Assembly (NCBI RefSeq): GCF_937958535.1
Contig: NZ_CALGNQ010000152.1
Location: 1-5,677, forward strand
Direction of reading: 5' to 3'
From: an uncultured Georgenia sp.
Lineage (GTDB): Bacteria > Actinomycetota > Actinomycetes > Actinomycetales > Actinomycetaceae
DNA: 5,677 bases
Part shown: one piece after another, positions 1-5,644 of the stretch
How positions within the stretch are numbered: position 1 is the first letter of the stretch
How the letters are laid out: each line of letters begins with the position of its first letter
Notes under the pieces: model-generated
Seen by the model: only the letters and a program-made list of their open reading frames with translations
Databases searched by the model: none
Told to the model about the DNA's origin: nothing
Program-made: the position numbers and the translations under genes

Positions 1-642
1 GTCGAGCTCGCCCGCCGCAACGCCAAGCCGGTCATCGTCGCCACCCAGGTGCTCGACTCGATGATCGCCAACCCGCGCCCCACCCGGGCCGAGGTGTCCG
101 ACTGCGCCAACGCCATCCTCGACGGTGCCGACGCGGTCATGCTCTCCGGGGAGACCTCGGTGGGCCAGTATCCGATCGAGGCCGTGCGCACCATGGCCCG
201 CATCGTCGAGAACACCGAGGAGGAGGGCGGCGAGCGCATCGCCCCGCTCGGCACCACCCCGCACACCCGCGGCGGCGTCATCACCCGGGCGGCCGCCGAC
301 ATCGGCGAGCTGCTCGGCGTGAAGTACCTCGTGACCTTCACCCAGTCGGGTGACTCCGCCCGCCGGATGTCCCGGCTGCGCTCGAAGATCCCGCTCCTCG
401 CCTTCACGCCGCTGACCTCGACGCGCAACGTCCTCGCTCTCACCTGGGGCGTGCAGACCTACGAGGTCCCGGAGGTGGCGCACACCGACGACATGGTGAC
501 CCAGGTGGACAAGGTCCTCGGCAGCTCCGGACTGGCCGAGGACGGCGACCGCGTCGTCATCGTCGCCGGCATGCCGCCCGGCCAGGTCGGCAGCACGAAC
601 TCGATCCGGGTGCACCGGGTCGGCGAGCTGCCTCCCCGCTGA
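1..642 (+). CDS. pyk: Pyruvate kinase, C-terminal part (5' end outside window)
   Basis: Pyruvate kinase transfers phosphate from phosphoenolpyruvate to ADP in the last step of glycolysis, in the cytoplasm. The frame is open from base 1 and ends at TGA 640-642, giving 213 codons, so roughly the first half of the usual 470-480-residue enzyme lies upstream. The visible part begins in the catalytic barrel with KPVIVATQVLDSM, followed by NPRPTRAEVSDCANAILDGA and DAVMLSGETSVGQYP, which are hallmark family blocks. The allosteric C-terminal domain follows (from about GVITRAAADIGELL, with FTQSGDSARRMSRLR and the late VVIVAGMPPGQVGSTN segment). It ends in RVHRVGELPPR with no extra C-terminal domain. 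An internal GTG at 49 is not the start, because conserved sequence continues upstream of it. Hairpins follow the stop codon. Identification is secure; which isozyme is unknown. Confidence 0.97.
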   Translation, partial: VELARRNAKPVIVATQVLDSMIANPRPTRAEVSDCANAILDGADAVMLSGETSVGQYPIEAVRTMARIVENTEEEGGERIAPLGTTPHTRGGVITRAAADIGELLGVKYLVTFTQSGDSARRMSRLRSKIPLLAFTPLTSTRNVLALTWGVQTYEVPEVAHTDDMVTQVDKVLGSSGLAEDGDRVVIVAGMPPGQVGSTNSIRVHRVGELPPR

Positions 643-690
643 GCGGTCACCCGACGCCACGACAGGCGCAGGCGGTAGGAACACCGCCGA

Positions 691-728
691 CGGCGGTCCG
701 CCCGGCGAGCAGCTCGGGCGGACCGCCG
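691..728 (+). terminator. Terminator-like hairpin after pyruvate kinase
   Basis: A perfect 14-bp inverted repeat pairs 691-704 (CGGCGGTCCGCCCG) with 715-728 around a 10-base loop. It starts 49 bases after the pyk stop codon, between two convergent genes. There is no T-tract, as is common for actinobacterial terminators, so the call rests on stem strength and position. The stem is symmetric and could also act on transcripts from the opposite strand. Confidence 0.65.
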
Positions 729-731
729 CCT

Positions 732-768
732 GCTCCCACCGCCAGGACGAGCCCCGGCGCGTGGGAGC
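732..768 (-). terminator. Second hairpin, possible terminator of the minus-strand gene
   Basis: GCTCCCAC at 732-739 is the exact complement of GTGGGAGC at 761-768, and inside it CGCC (740-743) can pair with GGCG (756-759) across one bulged base. It lies 25 bases beyond the stop codon of the minus-strand gene ending at 794. It could terminate that gene while the 691-728 hairpin serves pyk. There is no T-tract and the stem is interrupted, so this is tentative. Confidence 0.35.
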
Positions 769-793
769 GGCGTGGTGGCGAGCTGGAGTCGCG

Positions 794-1486
794 TCAGGCG
801 TCCGGGGGCGGTGCGTCGATGGCACCGGCGATCCGGCGCTCGAAGGCGTCGGTGGTGGCTGTCGGGAGCACGACGAGCCCCTCGAGCTCGCGCAGTGCGC
901 GCCGGTAGGACGCCTGGCGCTCGGCGTGGGAGGCGGCGCCGTCGTCGGCCAGGGCGAGGAACTTCTTCGCCCGCGCGAGTGCCTGCTGCTCGGCCGGGGA
1001 GAAGTCCGCCAACCGACGCCGGCGCGCCTCCTGCTCCGCGACGTCGAAGGCCGTCTCGTAGCGGCGCACCGCCTCGCGGTAGGACGCGAAGTAGGCCGGG
1101 TCCGCCAGTTCGGCAGGGTCGTCCGGGCGGAGTGCGTCGGCCTCCCGCTTCGCGCGGTGGAAGTCGACGGTGAGGGGCTCCCGCATGTCGGTGATGAGCG
1201 GGTAGTCGATGAGCTTGGCGACGTCGAGCTCGTAGGCCAGCCACCGCTTCGTCACGGCGTCGTGACGGACGAGGGTGCGGTCGATCTCGGCCTGCGCCGC
1301 AGCGGCCTCCTGGGCGGCGGCCGCCTGCGCCCCGTACTTGATGCGGGCGAGCTCGAGCCGGTCCCGGCGCCGGCGCTCGTCCCACTTCCGCACACCCTTG
1401 ACGAAGCCGTTGACGGACCCGCCGAAGACCGCCCCGATCGGGAAGACGAGCCACCAGTACGTCCCGACGAACTCGAAGAACGTCAC
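794..1486 (-). CDS. Uncharacterised one-helix membrane protein with coiled-coil region
   Basis: I do not recognise a named family. The 230-residue protein opens with one hydrophobic segment (about residues 3-27: FFEFVGTYWW LVFPIGAVFGG), then a very basic stretch (KGVRKWDERRRRDR) and a long alanine/glutamate/glutamine-rich helix that may be a coiled coil (about 38-70). The rest is charged and probably helical, including LIDYPLITDMREPLTVDFHRAKREADALRP and an alanine- and arginine-rich tail ending APPPDA. By the positive-inside rule the basic stretch and long domain should be cytoplasmic. The frame stays open to an ATG at 1591, but those 35 residues are low-complexity and basic and overlap the start of the divergent gene. 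I therefore chose the GTG at 1486, just before the hydrophobic segment and correctly spaced for a leaderless start. High GC at third positions supports real coding. Function unknown. Confidence 0.75.
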   Translation of the reverse strand: MTFFEFVGTYWWLVFPIGAVFGGSVNGFVKGVRKWDERRRRDRLELARIKYGAQAAAAQEAAAAQAEIDRTLVRHDAVTKRWLAYELDVAKLIDYPLITDMREPLTVDFHRAKREADALRPDDPAELADPAYFASYREAVRRYETAFDVAEQEARRRRLADFSPAEQQALARAKKFLALADDGAASHAERQASYRRALRELEGLVVLPTATTDAFERRIAGAIDAPPPDA

Positions 1487-1493
1487 GCCCGGC

Positions 1494-1499
1494 AGTCTA
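1494..1499 (-). promoter_or_regulatory. Candidate -10 element for a leaderless transcript
   Basis: Reading the minus strand, TAGACT ends 7 bases before the GTG at 1486. It fits the TANNNT pattern of actinobacterial sigma-A -10 elements, and the spacing would put transcription start at or next to the start codon. No good Shine-Dalgarno sequence lies in the usual window (the nearest G-rich run is about 17 bases away), which fits a leaderless message. No convincing -35 is visible. Confidence 0.4.
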
Positions 1500-1564
1500 G
1501 GGCTCCCCCGGTGCGAGCCGCCGCGTCGGTGGTCGCCCGTAGCCTCGGGGTACAGGCCAGGACC

Positions 1565-1574
1565 GGGGGAGGGG
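1565..1574 (+). promoter_or_regulatory. Strong ribosome binding site of the DUF1353 gene
   Basis: GGGGGAGGGG contains GGAGG (1568-1572), with four bases between it and the ATG at 1577. This decides the start of the DUF1353 gene: the same frame is open much further upstream (to 761), but that extension is antisense to the neighbouring gene and is not credible coding sequence. Confidence 0.7.
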
Positions 1575-1576
1575 CC

Positions 1577-2453
1577 ATGCCGTTCGTGCACGAATCCGAG
1601 GGTCGGTGGCGCACCGGCTCGACGATCGACCTGCGCCAGCTACCGCAGCGCGGCCGGATGACCGTGCGTTTCGAGCTGCTCGACGAGCTCGGGTACACCA
1701 CCCGTCCGCCCGACGGCGGGGACGGCTCCGGCCCCAGCTGGTCGCGGTCCGCGGTGGAGCACGTGGTCCCGGTCGGGTTCGTCACCGACCTCACCTCGGT
1801 GCCGGAGCTGTTGTGGGGCGTCATCGCCAGCTACGGGCGCCAGACCCTGCCGGCCGCCCTCCACGACCACCTCTACGCCGCCGCGGCCCCGGCAGGCTCC
1901 CTGCCGCGTGCCCGACGGCTGCGGCGGGAGGCCGACGTGCTGTTCCGTGCCACCCTGCGGGAGAGCGGGGCCGGGCCGGTGCGCCAGTGGCTCATGTGGG
2001 CGGCGGTGCGCACCTTCGGCAGCCCGCTGGTGGTCGTGCCGCTCGTCGCGCTGGCCGTCGTGCTGCTGCTGGTCGGCGTCCTCGCCGTGGCCGGCCTCCT
2101 CACCGTCCCGCGCATCGCGTGGGCGGCTGGACTGGTGGCTGCCGCCGGCGTGGTTGCGGCGGTGGTGGTCACCGCGGTCGAGGAGGACACCGGCGGCGGC
2201 GTGGGGCTGCGCCCGACGGCGTTGCTCAGCCAGCTCGGCGCGTGTTGTGGTTGCGCTGGTGGCCACACCGCCCGTCGTCGTGGTCATGCTCGTGACCGCG
2301 GCGGTGCGTGCGGTGGTGGAGCTCGGGGAGCGGCCCGCCCCGGTCCTCGTCGACGGGCGGCCCGGCCCGGTCGTGTCCGCAACGGCGCGGATCACGTGGT
2401 CGCCGCTACTCGCACGGCTGCCGCAGGGCGAGGCTGCACGGCCGGTGGACTGA
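1577..2453 (+). CDS. DUF1353-domain membrane protein, apparently frameshifted near 2243
   Basis: The N-terminal 100-130 residues match the DUF1353 pattern: VPVGFVTDLTSVP (residues 64-76, with D71, S74 and P76) followed by ALHDHLY (94-100, with H96 and D97), then a helix ADVLFRATLRESG. The family has no settled biochemical function. Two hydrophobic segments follow (about 147-174 and 177-199), so the C-terminal half is membrane-embedded. The ATG-initiated frame keeps strong GC at third positions up to about 2240 (..ALLSQLGA), after which its codons become T-rich in third place. From 2244 the frame one base further on takes over with good codon bias, reading VVVALVATPPVVVVMLVTAAVRAVV (a third hydrophobic segment), and stops at TGA 2451-2453 just before a strong terminator. 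The joined product would be about 291 residues. Left uncorrected, the original frame runs on to 2722, wholly overlapping the peptide gene on the other strand, which is implausible. The cause may be a real mutation or a one-base sequence error. Confidence 0.75.
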
Positions 2454-2455
2454 CG

Positions 2456-2489
2456 GGCAGGCCGGTGACCCAGGGGTCACCGGCCTGCC
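2456..2489. terminator. Bidirectional terminator between convergent genes
   Basis: A perfect 15-bp inverted repeat pairs 2456-2470 (GGCAGGCCGGTGACC) with 2475-2489, around a 4-base loop CAGG. It begins 3 bases after the corrected stop of the DUF1353 gene and lies 23 bases beyond the stop of the minus-strand peptide gene, so it can serve both. There is no T-tract. Its position supports ending the DUF1353 gene at 2453 and not at 2722. Confidence 0.8.
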
Positions 2490-2512
2490 TGCAACCTAGG
2501 AGAGCTCCGTGG

Positions 2513-2716
2513 TCACTTACGGCACCAGAGCCACCAGCCGACGACCTCACAGAACGAGAGGTCCGGTGTGATCTGGGAGCCTCCGCCCGGAGCGGCGACG
2601 ACCGGGGTGGTCGACGCCGGCAGCTCCAGCTTCTGGGGAGCCGCAGCGGCGGGGGCCATGGAGAGCCCGACGACAGCGAGAGCAGCAGCGGTGGCGCGAA
2701 CCAAGGTGCGCTTCAT
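2513..2716 (-). CDS. Small secreted peptide precursor with C-terminal two-cysteine, Trp-rich loop
   Basis: The 67-residue product does not match a family I know. Residues 1-26 look like a classic Sec signal peptide: basic start MKRTLVR, hydrophobic core AAALAVVGLSM, then APAAAA with likely cleavage near residue 25 or 26. The exported part is about 41-42 residues: a linker rich in P, T, G and V (27-51), then LSFCEVVGWWLWCRK at the C-terminus. Its only cysteines, C56 and C65, are eight residues apart and enclose three tryptophans; a disulfide outside the cell is a natural inference. I chose the ATG at 2716 over the in-frame ATG at 2728 because GAGG sits six bases before it. The gene lies 134 bases downstream of the response regulator in the same direction, making it a candidate signal for, or target of, the two-component system. 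It might also be an antimicrobial peptide, though I see no immunity or export gene nearby. Confidence 0.75.
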   Translation of the reverse strand: MKRTLVRATAAALAVVGLSMAPAAAAPQKLELPASTTPVVAAPGGGSQITPDLSFCEVVGWWLWCRK

Positions 2717-2850
2717 CGTTGACCTCATTCTGTTAGAAGGGGGGTGGGGGATAAGTGGAGGTAACGCTCATCGTCACCTGCATCCGACGGAGTTGGCATC
2801 CTCCAAAAGTTGGAAGTGCATCGTGCGGCGGGACGATTTCTTCCTGCGGG
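2717..2850 (-). promoter_or_regulatory. 134-bp gap between regulator and peptide gene: leader and possible operator
   Basis: This gap is visibly less GC-rich than its surroundings and probably holds the peptide gene's own control region or a processed leader. It contains TTGG (2793-2796), CCAA (2803-2806) and TTGG (2810-2813). The last two form the dyad TCCAA-AAG-TTGGA (2802-2814), and AGTTGG occurs twice, 18 bases apart. Such spaced repeats suit a dimeric NarL-type regulator. Closer to the gene is a C-rich run (complement of 2739-2750). I find no convincing -35/-10 pair, and no terminator-like hairpin after the regulator stop, so read-through from the upstream genes is also possible. Confidence 0.35.
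2723..2726 (-). promoter_or_regulatory. Ribosome binding site of the secreted peptide gene
   Basis: On the minus strand GAGG is followed by six bases (TCAACG) and then ATG at 2716. This normal spacing selects the second of two in-frame ATGs. The first ATG (2728) overlaps the site itself and would add only MRST to the signal peptide. Confidence 0.6.
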
Positions 2851-3534
2851 TCATCTGACGAGCCGGCGTTCGTAGGCGTGGACGACGATCTCCAGCCGGG
2901 AGCCGACCCCCATCTTTCGCATGATTGACGACACATGTGTCTTGACGGTGGTCTCCGCGACGAAGAGCTCCTCGGCGATTTGGCCGTTGGAGCGGCCGCG
3001 GCAGAGCAGCTCGAGCACCTCCTGCTCACGCGCGGAGAGCCCGATGTCACCGGCGTCGGTGGCGCTGGGCGTGCGGAGGAGGTAGTTGTCGATGAGGCGG
3101 TCGGTCGGGCCCGGCGAGACGACCCGGTTGCCGCTGTGGGCGCGTCGGATCGACTGGACCAGGTCCTGGGGGCTGGTGTTCTTCAGCAGGAAGCCGGCGG
3201 CTCCGGCGTCGAGGGCCTCGAGGAGGAACTCGTCCTCGTCGAAGGTCGTGAGCAGGACGATGCGCAGCTGCGGGAACTCCTTGCGCAGCTGCACCGTCGC
3301 CTCGATACCCGTCATCGTGGGCATCTGGATGTCCATGATGACGAGGTCGGGGTCGTGCCGGCGCACGAGGTCGCGCACCTGGCTGCCGTCCTCGGCGGTA
3401 CCGACGACCTCGATGTCCTCGGCCGTCGCCACGTAGCTCTGGAGGGTGGTGAGCACCATCGGGTCGTCGTCGACCAGGAGCACCCGGATGGTCTGTCCGT
3501 CGGGGCGCTCGGCGTCCTCAGTGCTGTGCTGCAC
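2851..3534 (-). CDS. NarL/LuxR-family DNA-binding response regulator
   Basis: This cytoplasmic regulator of 227 residues is phosphorylated by a partner kinase and binds DNA. The receiver domain (about 16-135) has the acidic pocket VDDD (D22-D24), the phospho-acceptor D68 in VIMDIQMPTMTG, T96 in LLTTF, and K118 in FLLKN, so all the key residues are present. The C-terminal LuxR-type helix-turn-helix spans about 164-225: LSAREQEVLELLCRG, then SNGQIAEELFVAETTVKTHVSSI with recognition-helix residues TVKTHV, then MRKMGVGSR. Length is typical of the family. The start is a GTG at 3534 preceded by an AGGACAGG-like site inside the end of the kinase gene. It overlaps the kinase gene by 17 bases, indicating translational coupling. 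Targets are unknown; likely candidates are its own operon and the adjacent peptide gene. Confidence 0.96.
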   Translation of the reverse strand: MQHSTEDAERPDGQTIRVLLVDDDPMVLTTLQSYVATAEDIEVVGTAEDGSQVRDLVRRHDPDLVIMDIQMPTMTGIEATVQLRKEFPQLRIVLLTTFDEDEFLLEALDAGAAGFLLKNTSPQDLVQSIRRAHSGNRVVSPGPTDRLIDNYLLRTPSATDAGDIGLSAREQEVLELLCRGRSNGQIAEELFVAETTVKTHVSSIMRKMGVGSRLEIVVHAYERRLVR

Positions 3535-4753
3535 GCTCTACCTGTCCTTCACTCGCTGAGGTGATCGTCGGGATGGAGGTCTGGATGATCCATCGCCCAT
3601 CATGATGGCGTACCACGAGGCTGCCGCCGACCGCTTCCACGCGTTCGCGTGCCCCGATGAGACCGACGCCGGAGCTCAGCGCCGGGTCCGCACTGCGGTC
3701 CACAGGGGCGTGGTTGATGAACAGGGCACGGGTCTCGGTGTCGTTCCGCTCGATCATCACCGTGCAGGGCGTGCCGGGTTGCGCGTACTTGGCCATGTTG
3801 GCGGTGCACTCCTGGATCACCCGCACGAGTGCGGTGCGGACCGAGAAGGGCATCGGCTGGTCGAGCTGGTCCTCGATGTGGACGAGCAGCTCGTTGCCGG
3901 CCCGCGCCAGCGTGGTCCGGGCGTCCTCCAACGCGCGCTCGACGGTCGGCGTCGCCGCGGCGATGACGGCCGGGATGCCATCGGTCCGTTCCGTGACGTC
4001 CACGTCCGCCGAACGCAGGATCTTGAGCACACCGCGCATGCTCACCACCGACTGCCTGCCCGTGGCGATGGCGTGGTCGATCTCCTCCAGCGCCTTGGGG
4101 TTGTCGATGCCCTGCAGCTTGGCGCGTTCCAGCGCCATGATCATGGCGGTGATGTCGTGGATCGAGGTGTCGTGCAGCTCCCGCGCGAGGTCGCGCCGCT
4201 GCCGCGCCAGCTGCTCGGCGGAGGCCGCGCGGATGCCCTCGACCGACCTGAGCAGGAAGCGGACGCCCTCGCCGATGAGGCACGGCAGGAGGAAGACGAT
4301 GAGCCAGCTGACGAAGTCGGCGAGGGGGAACTCCGTCGCCTCCCACAGCGCGAGCGCGGCCACGATGACGACCATGTAGAGGTAGCCGAACTGGCGTGGG
4401 CGTGTCGCGATCAGGACGACGATCGTCAGGAACGGGACCGCGATCATCATCGACATCGGGTCTCGGCCGAGCCAGAACTCCGCGATGACCAGCGGCAGCG
4501 AGATCGCTCCGGCAGCAACGGGCCAGCGTCCGAGACCGTAGATCGTCGTCACCGCAGCGATGCGGACGAGCGCGTCGAGCGGTCGCAGGTTGAGGCCGAG
4601 GCTGAGGTACAGCTCCCACATGAGCAGGGCGGTCGCCAGTACGTAGAAGGCGATCCGGAACCCTAGGATCCACCGCGTCTGGGTTCCCGGCTCACGGGTC
4701 AGCCGGACGACAGCCTGAGCCGTCGCCTCACGCACCCGATGCAGGACCTCCAC
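3518..4753 (-). CDS. Multi-pass sensor histidine kinase, HisKA_3 (NarX/DesK/ComP type)
   Basis: This membrane kinase senses a signal and phosphorylates the regulator encoded next to it. Of 411 residues, about 28-168 are hydrophobic and likely form five or six membrane helices (about 28-50, 60-75, 77-95, 102-117, 123-137, 147-168) with short loops and no large extracellular domain. The HisKA_3 dimerisation motif follows: QRRDLARELHDTSIHDITAM, with phospho-acceptor H194 followed by D195. The ATPase domain (about 300-396) has the N-box RVIQECTANMAKYA (N319) and the G-box SGVGLIGARERVEAVGG (362-377). The usual Asp of the DNG motif is replaced by INHAP. The start is uncertain. The open frame extends to 5119, but the extra 122 residues are arginine-rich shadow sequence antisense to the neighbouring gene. 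GTG at 4753 is my choice, and a second GTG at 4735 is possible, having GGAGG eleven bases before it. The ligand is not evident from sequence. Confidence 0.93.
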   Translation of the reverse strand: MEVLHRVREATAQAVVRLTREPGTQTRWILGFRIAFYVLATALLMWELYLSLGLNLRPLDALVRIAAVTTIYGLGRWPVAAGAISLPLVIAEFWLGRDPMSMMIAVPFLTIVVLIATRPRQFGYLYMVVIVAALALWEATEFPLADFVSWLIVFLLPCLIGEGVRFLLRSVEGIRAASAEQLARQRRDLARELHDTSIHDITAMIMALERAKLQGIDNPKALEEIDHAIATGRQSVVSMRGVLKILRSADVDVTERTDGIPAVIAAATPTVERALEDARTTLARAGNELLVHIEDQLDQPMPFSVRTALVRVIQECTANMAKYAQPGTPCTVMIERNDTETRALFINHAPVDRSADPALSSGVGLIGARERVEAVGGSLVVRHHDGRWIIQTSIPTITSASEGQVERAAQH

Positions 4754-4854
4754 ACCATGAATGGTTCCACAGCACGGCCGGAAATGGCTGACGAACCGCG
4801 GGTTGTCGGGCGGTCCGACGTGCGTCAGGGCCCCGTCGGCCCGATGCTGTCCCG
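4754..4854. promoter_or_regulatory. Divergent promoter region between kinase and catalase-like genes
   Basis: This 101-bp gap must carry the start signals for the kinase-regulator operon (leftward) and the catalase-like gene (rightward). Two small dyads are visible side by side: AACC-GCG-GGTT (4794-4804) and GTCGG-GCGGT-CCGAC (4805-4819). They could be operator half-sites but are short enough to arise by chance at this GC content. I could not assign -35 or -10 elements on either strand. Confidence 0.3.
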
Positions 4855-5553
4855 ATGGGCACCGGTGGGAGGTTGCGCAGCACGTTGCCGGCGATGGCCG
4901 GACGTGTCGTGGCAGCCGCCGGAGGGTGGGCGCTCGGCGTGGCCTTCGGGGCGGCCGGCAGGCTGCGGCGGGGCAAGCCGCTCCACCCACGCGGCGTCGT
5001 GCACCCGGCCACCTTCGTCGGCGGTGCCGGCGCGCGACCGCGGGCGGTGCCCCTGCTCGACGAGCGTCACGAGACCCCCTGTGTCGTGCGCGTCTCCCGC
5101 GCCGCGGGGCTGCCCGCACCGCTGCCCGACATCCACGGCCTGGCCCTGCGCCTCGACCTGCCGCAGGGGCAGGTCGACCTCCTGTTCGCCACCACCGGCA
5201 CCGGCCGGGTCACCCGCTACGTCCTGCGGCCCCGCCGCAGCGCCCGGCACCCCATGACGACGCTCATGCCCCTGCGCACCCCGCAGGGCGCGCTGCAGCT
5301 GGGGCTCGCCCCGGTCCGTCCCGGGGAGTGGCAGGTGACCGCGGCCACGCCCCGGGACCGCAGGTGGATGCCGGTCGGTCGGCTCGTCGCAGGGAGCGGG
5401 CCGGTCGGTCCCGACCCGGACCCGCCCATCCGCTTCGACCCGGTCCGCAACGTCCCACCCGGCACGGCCACCTACCGCTGGGTCCGGCTGGTGCGGGACC
5501 CGGCATACGTCATGGCGCGGCGGTGGTCTCCCGCCCGGGTGTGGCGTACCTGA
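4855..5553 (+). CDS. Short catalase-fold-like protein, probably not an active catalase
   Basis: The protein is up to 232 residues long. The middle resembles the heme-catalase barrel core in order: LHPRGVVHPATF (43-54, H50 at the place of the catalytic histidine), PCVVRVSRAAGLPAPLPD (75-92, like the catalase segment VRFS..AG....D), IHGLALRLDLPQGQVDLLFATT (93-114, like RGFAVKFYTEEG..DLVGNN). The catalytic asparagine of that last block is replaced (ATT for GNN). The chain also ends long before the region where catalases carry the heme-ligand tyrosine, so peroxide dismutation is unlikely. The C-terminal third contains LRTPQGALQLGLAPVRPGEWQV and is otherwise unassigned. Residues 14-34 are moderately hydrophobic. 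Start is uncertain: ATG 4855 is the longest choice, ATG 4894 (MAGRVVAAAGGWALG) is plausible, and neither has a well-placed ribosome binding site. The family assignment is inferred by eye, and the function is unknown. Confidence 0.75.
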   Translation: MGTGGRLRSTLPAMAGRVVAAAGGWALGVAFGAAGRLRRGKPLHPRGVVHPATFVGGAGARPRAVPLLDERHETPCVVRVSRAAGLPAPLPDIHGLALRLDLPQGQVDLLFATTGTGRVTRYVLRPRRSARHPMTTLMPLRTPQGALQLGLAPVRPGEWQVTAATPRDRRWMPVGRLVAGSGPVGPDPDPPIRFDPVRNVPPGTATYRWVRLVRDPAYVMARRWSPARVWRT

Positions 5554-5597
5554 CTGATGACGTCGGTCACTGCCCAGCCCGCTGCCGGGCCTCGCCG

Positions 5598-5626
5598 GCC
5601 CGTCCCGCGCCGGCCGCGGAACGGGC
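5598..5626 (-). terminator. Terminator-like hairpin downstream of the tRNA gene
   Basis: The arms 5598-5609 and 5615-5626 form a 12-bp stem with a 5-base loop. One position is a C/A mismatch if transcribed rightward but a G-U wobble if transcribed leftward, so the stem is continuous only in RNA from the minus strand, the strand of the tRNA. It begins 19 bases after the tRNA 3' end. It also lies between that gene and the convergent gene ending at 5553. Confidence 0.55.
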
Positions 5627-5644
5627 GGAAACGGGCAGAAACGG

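Noticed and set aside
761..1576. Long plus-strand open frame running into the DUF1353 gene from 761
   Set aside because: It is antisense to the membrane protein gene at 794-1486 and has poor codon bias. The ATG at 1577 with its strong ribosome binding site is the real start.
2454..2722. Continuation of the DUF1353 ATG frame past 2453
   Set aside because: Third codon positions become T-rich after 2243, the frame runs through a strong hairpin and it lies antisense to the signal-peptide gene.
2935..3564. Plus-strand open frame opposite the response regulator
   Set aside because: Composition is a mirror of the regulator gene (Glu/Val/Gly-rich) with no recognisable domain, and the regulator itself is unambiguous.
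3602..4666. Long plus-strand open frames opposite the histidine kinase
   Set aside because: Low-complexity composition (Asp/Arg/His-rich) and complete overlap with a kinase that has clear family motifs; these are shadow frames.
4754..5119. N-terminal extension of the histidine kinase by 122 residues
   Set aside because: The extension is almost all arginine, alanine and proline, typical of an antisense frame in GC-rich DNA, and overlaps the divergent catalase-like gene.
5586..5602. CGGGCC-TCGCC-GGCCCG hairpin after the catalase-like gene
   Set aside because: Only a 6-bp stem, and it overlaps and competes with the stronger 5598-5626 hairpin.
5621..5644. Tandem 10-base repeat ACGGGCGGAA / ACGGGCAGAA next to the tRNA
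   Set aside because: Only two copies, one imperfect, partly inside the terminator stem; too little to call a repeat element or attachment site. No integrase or second tRNA-end copy is visible in the window.
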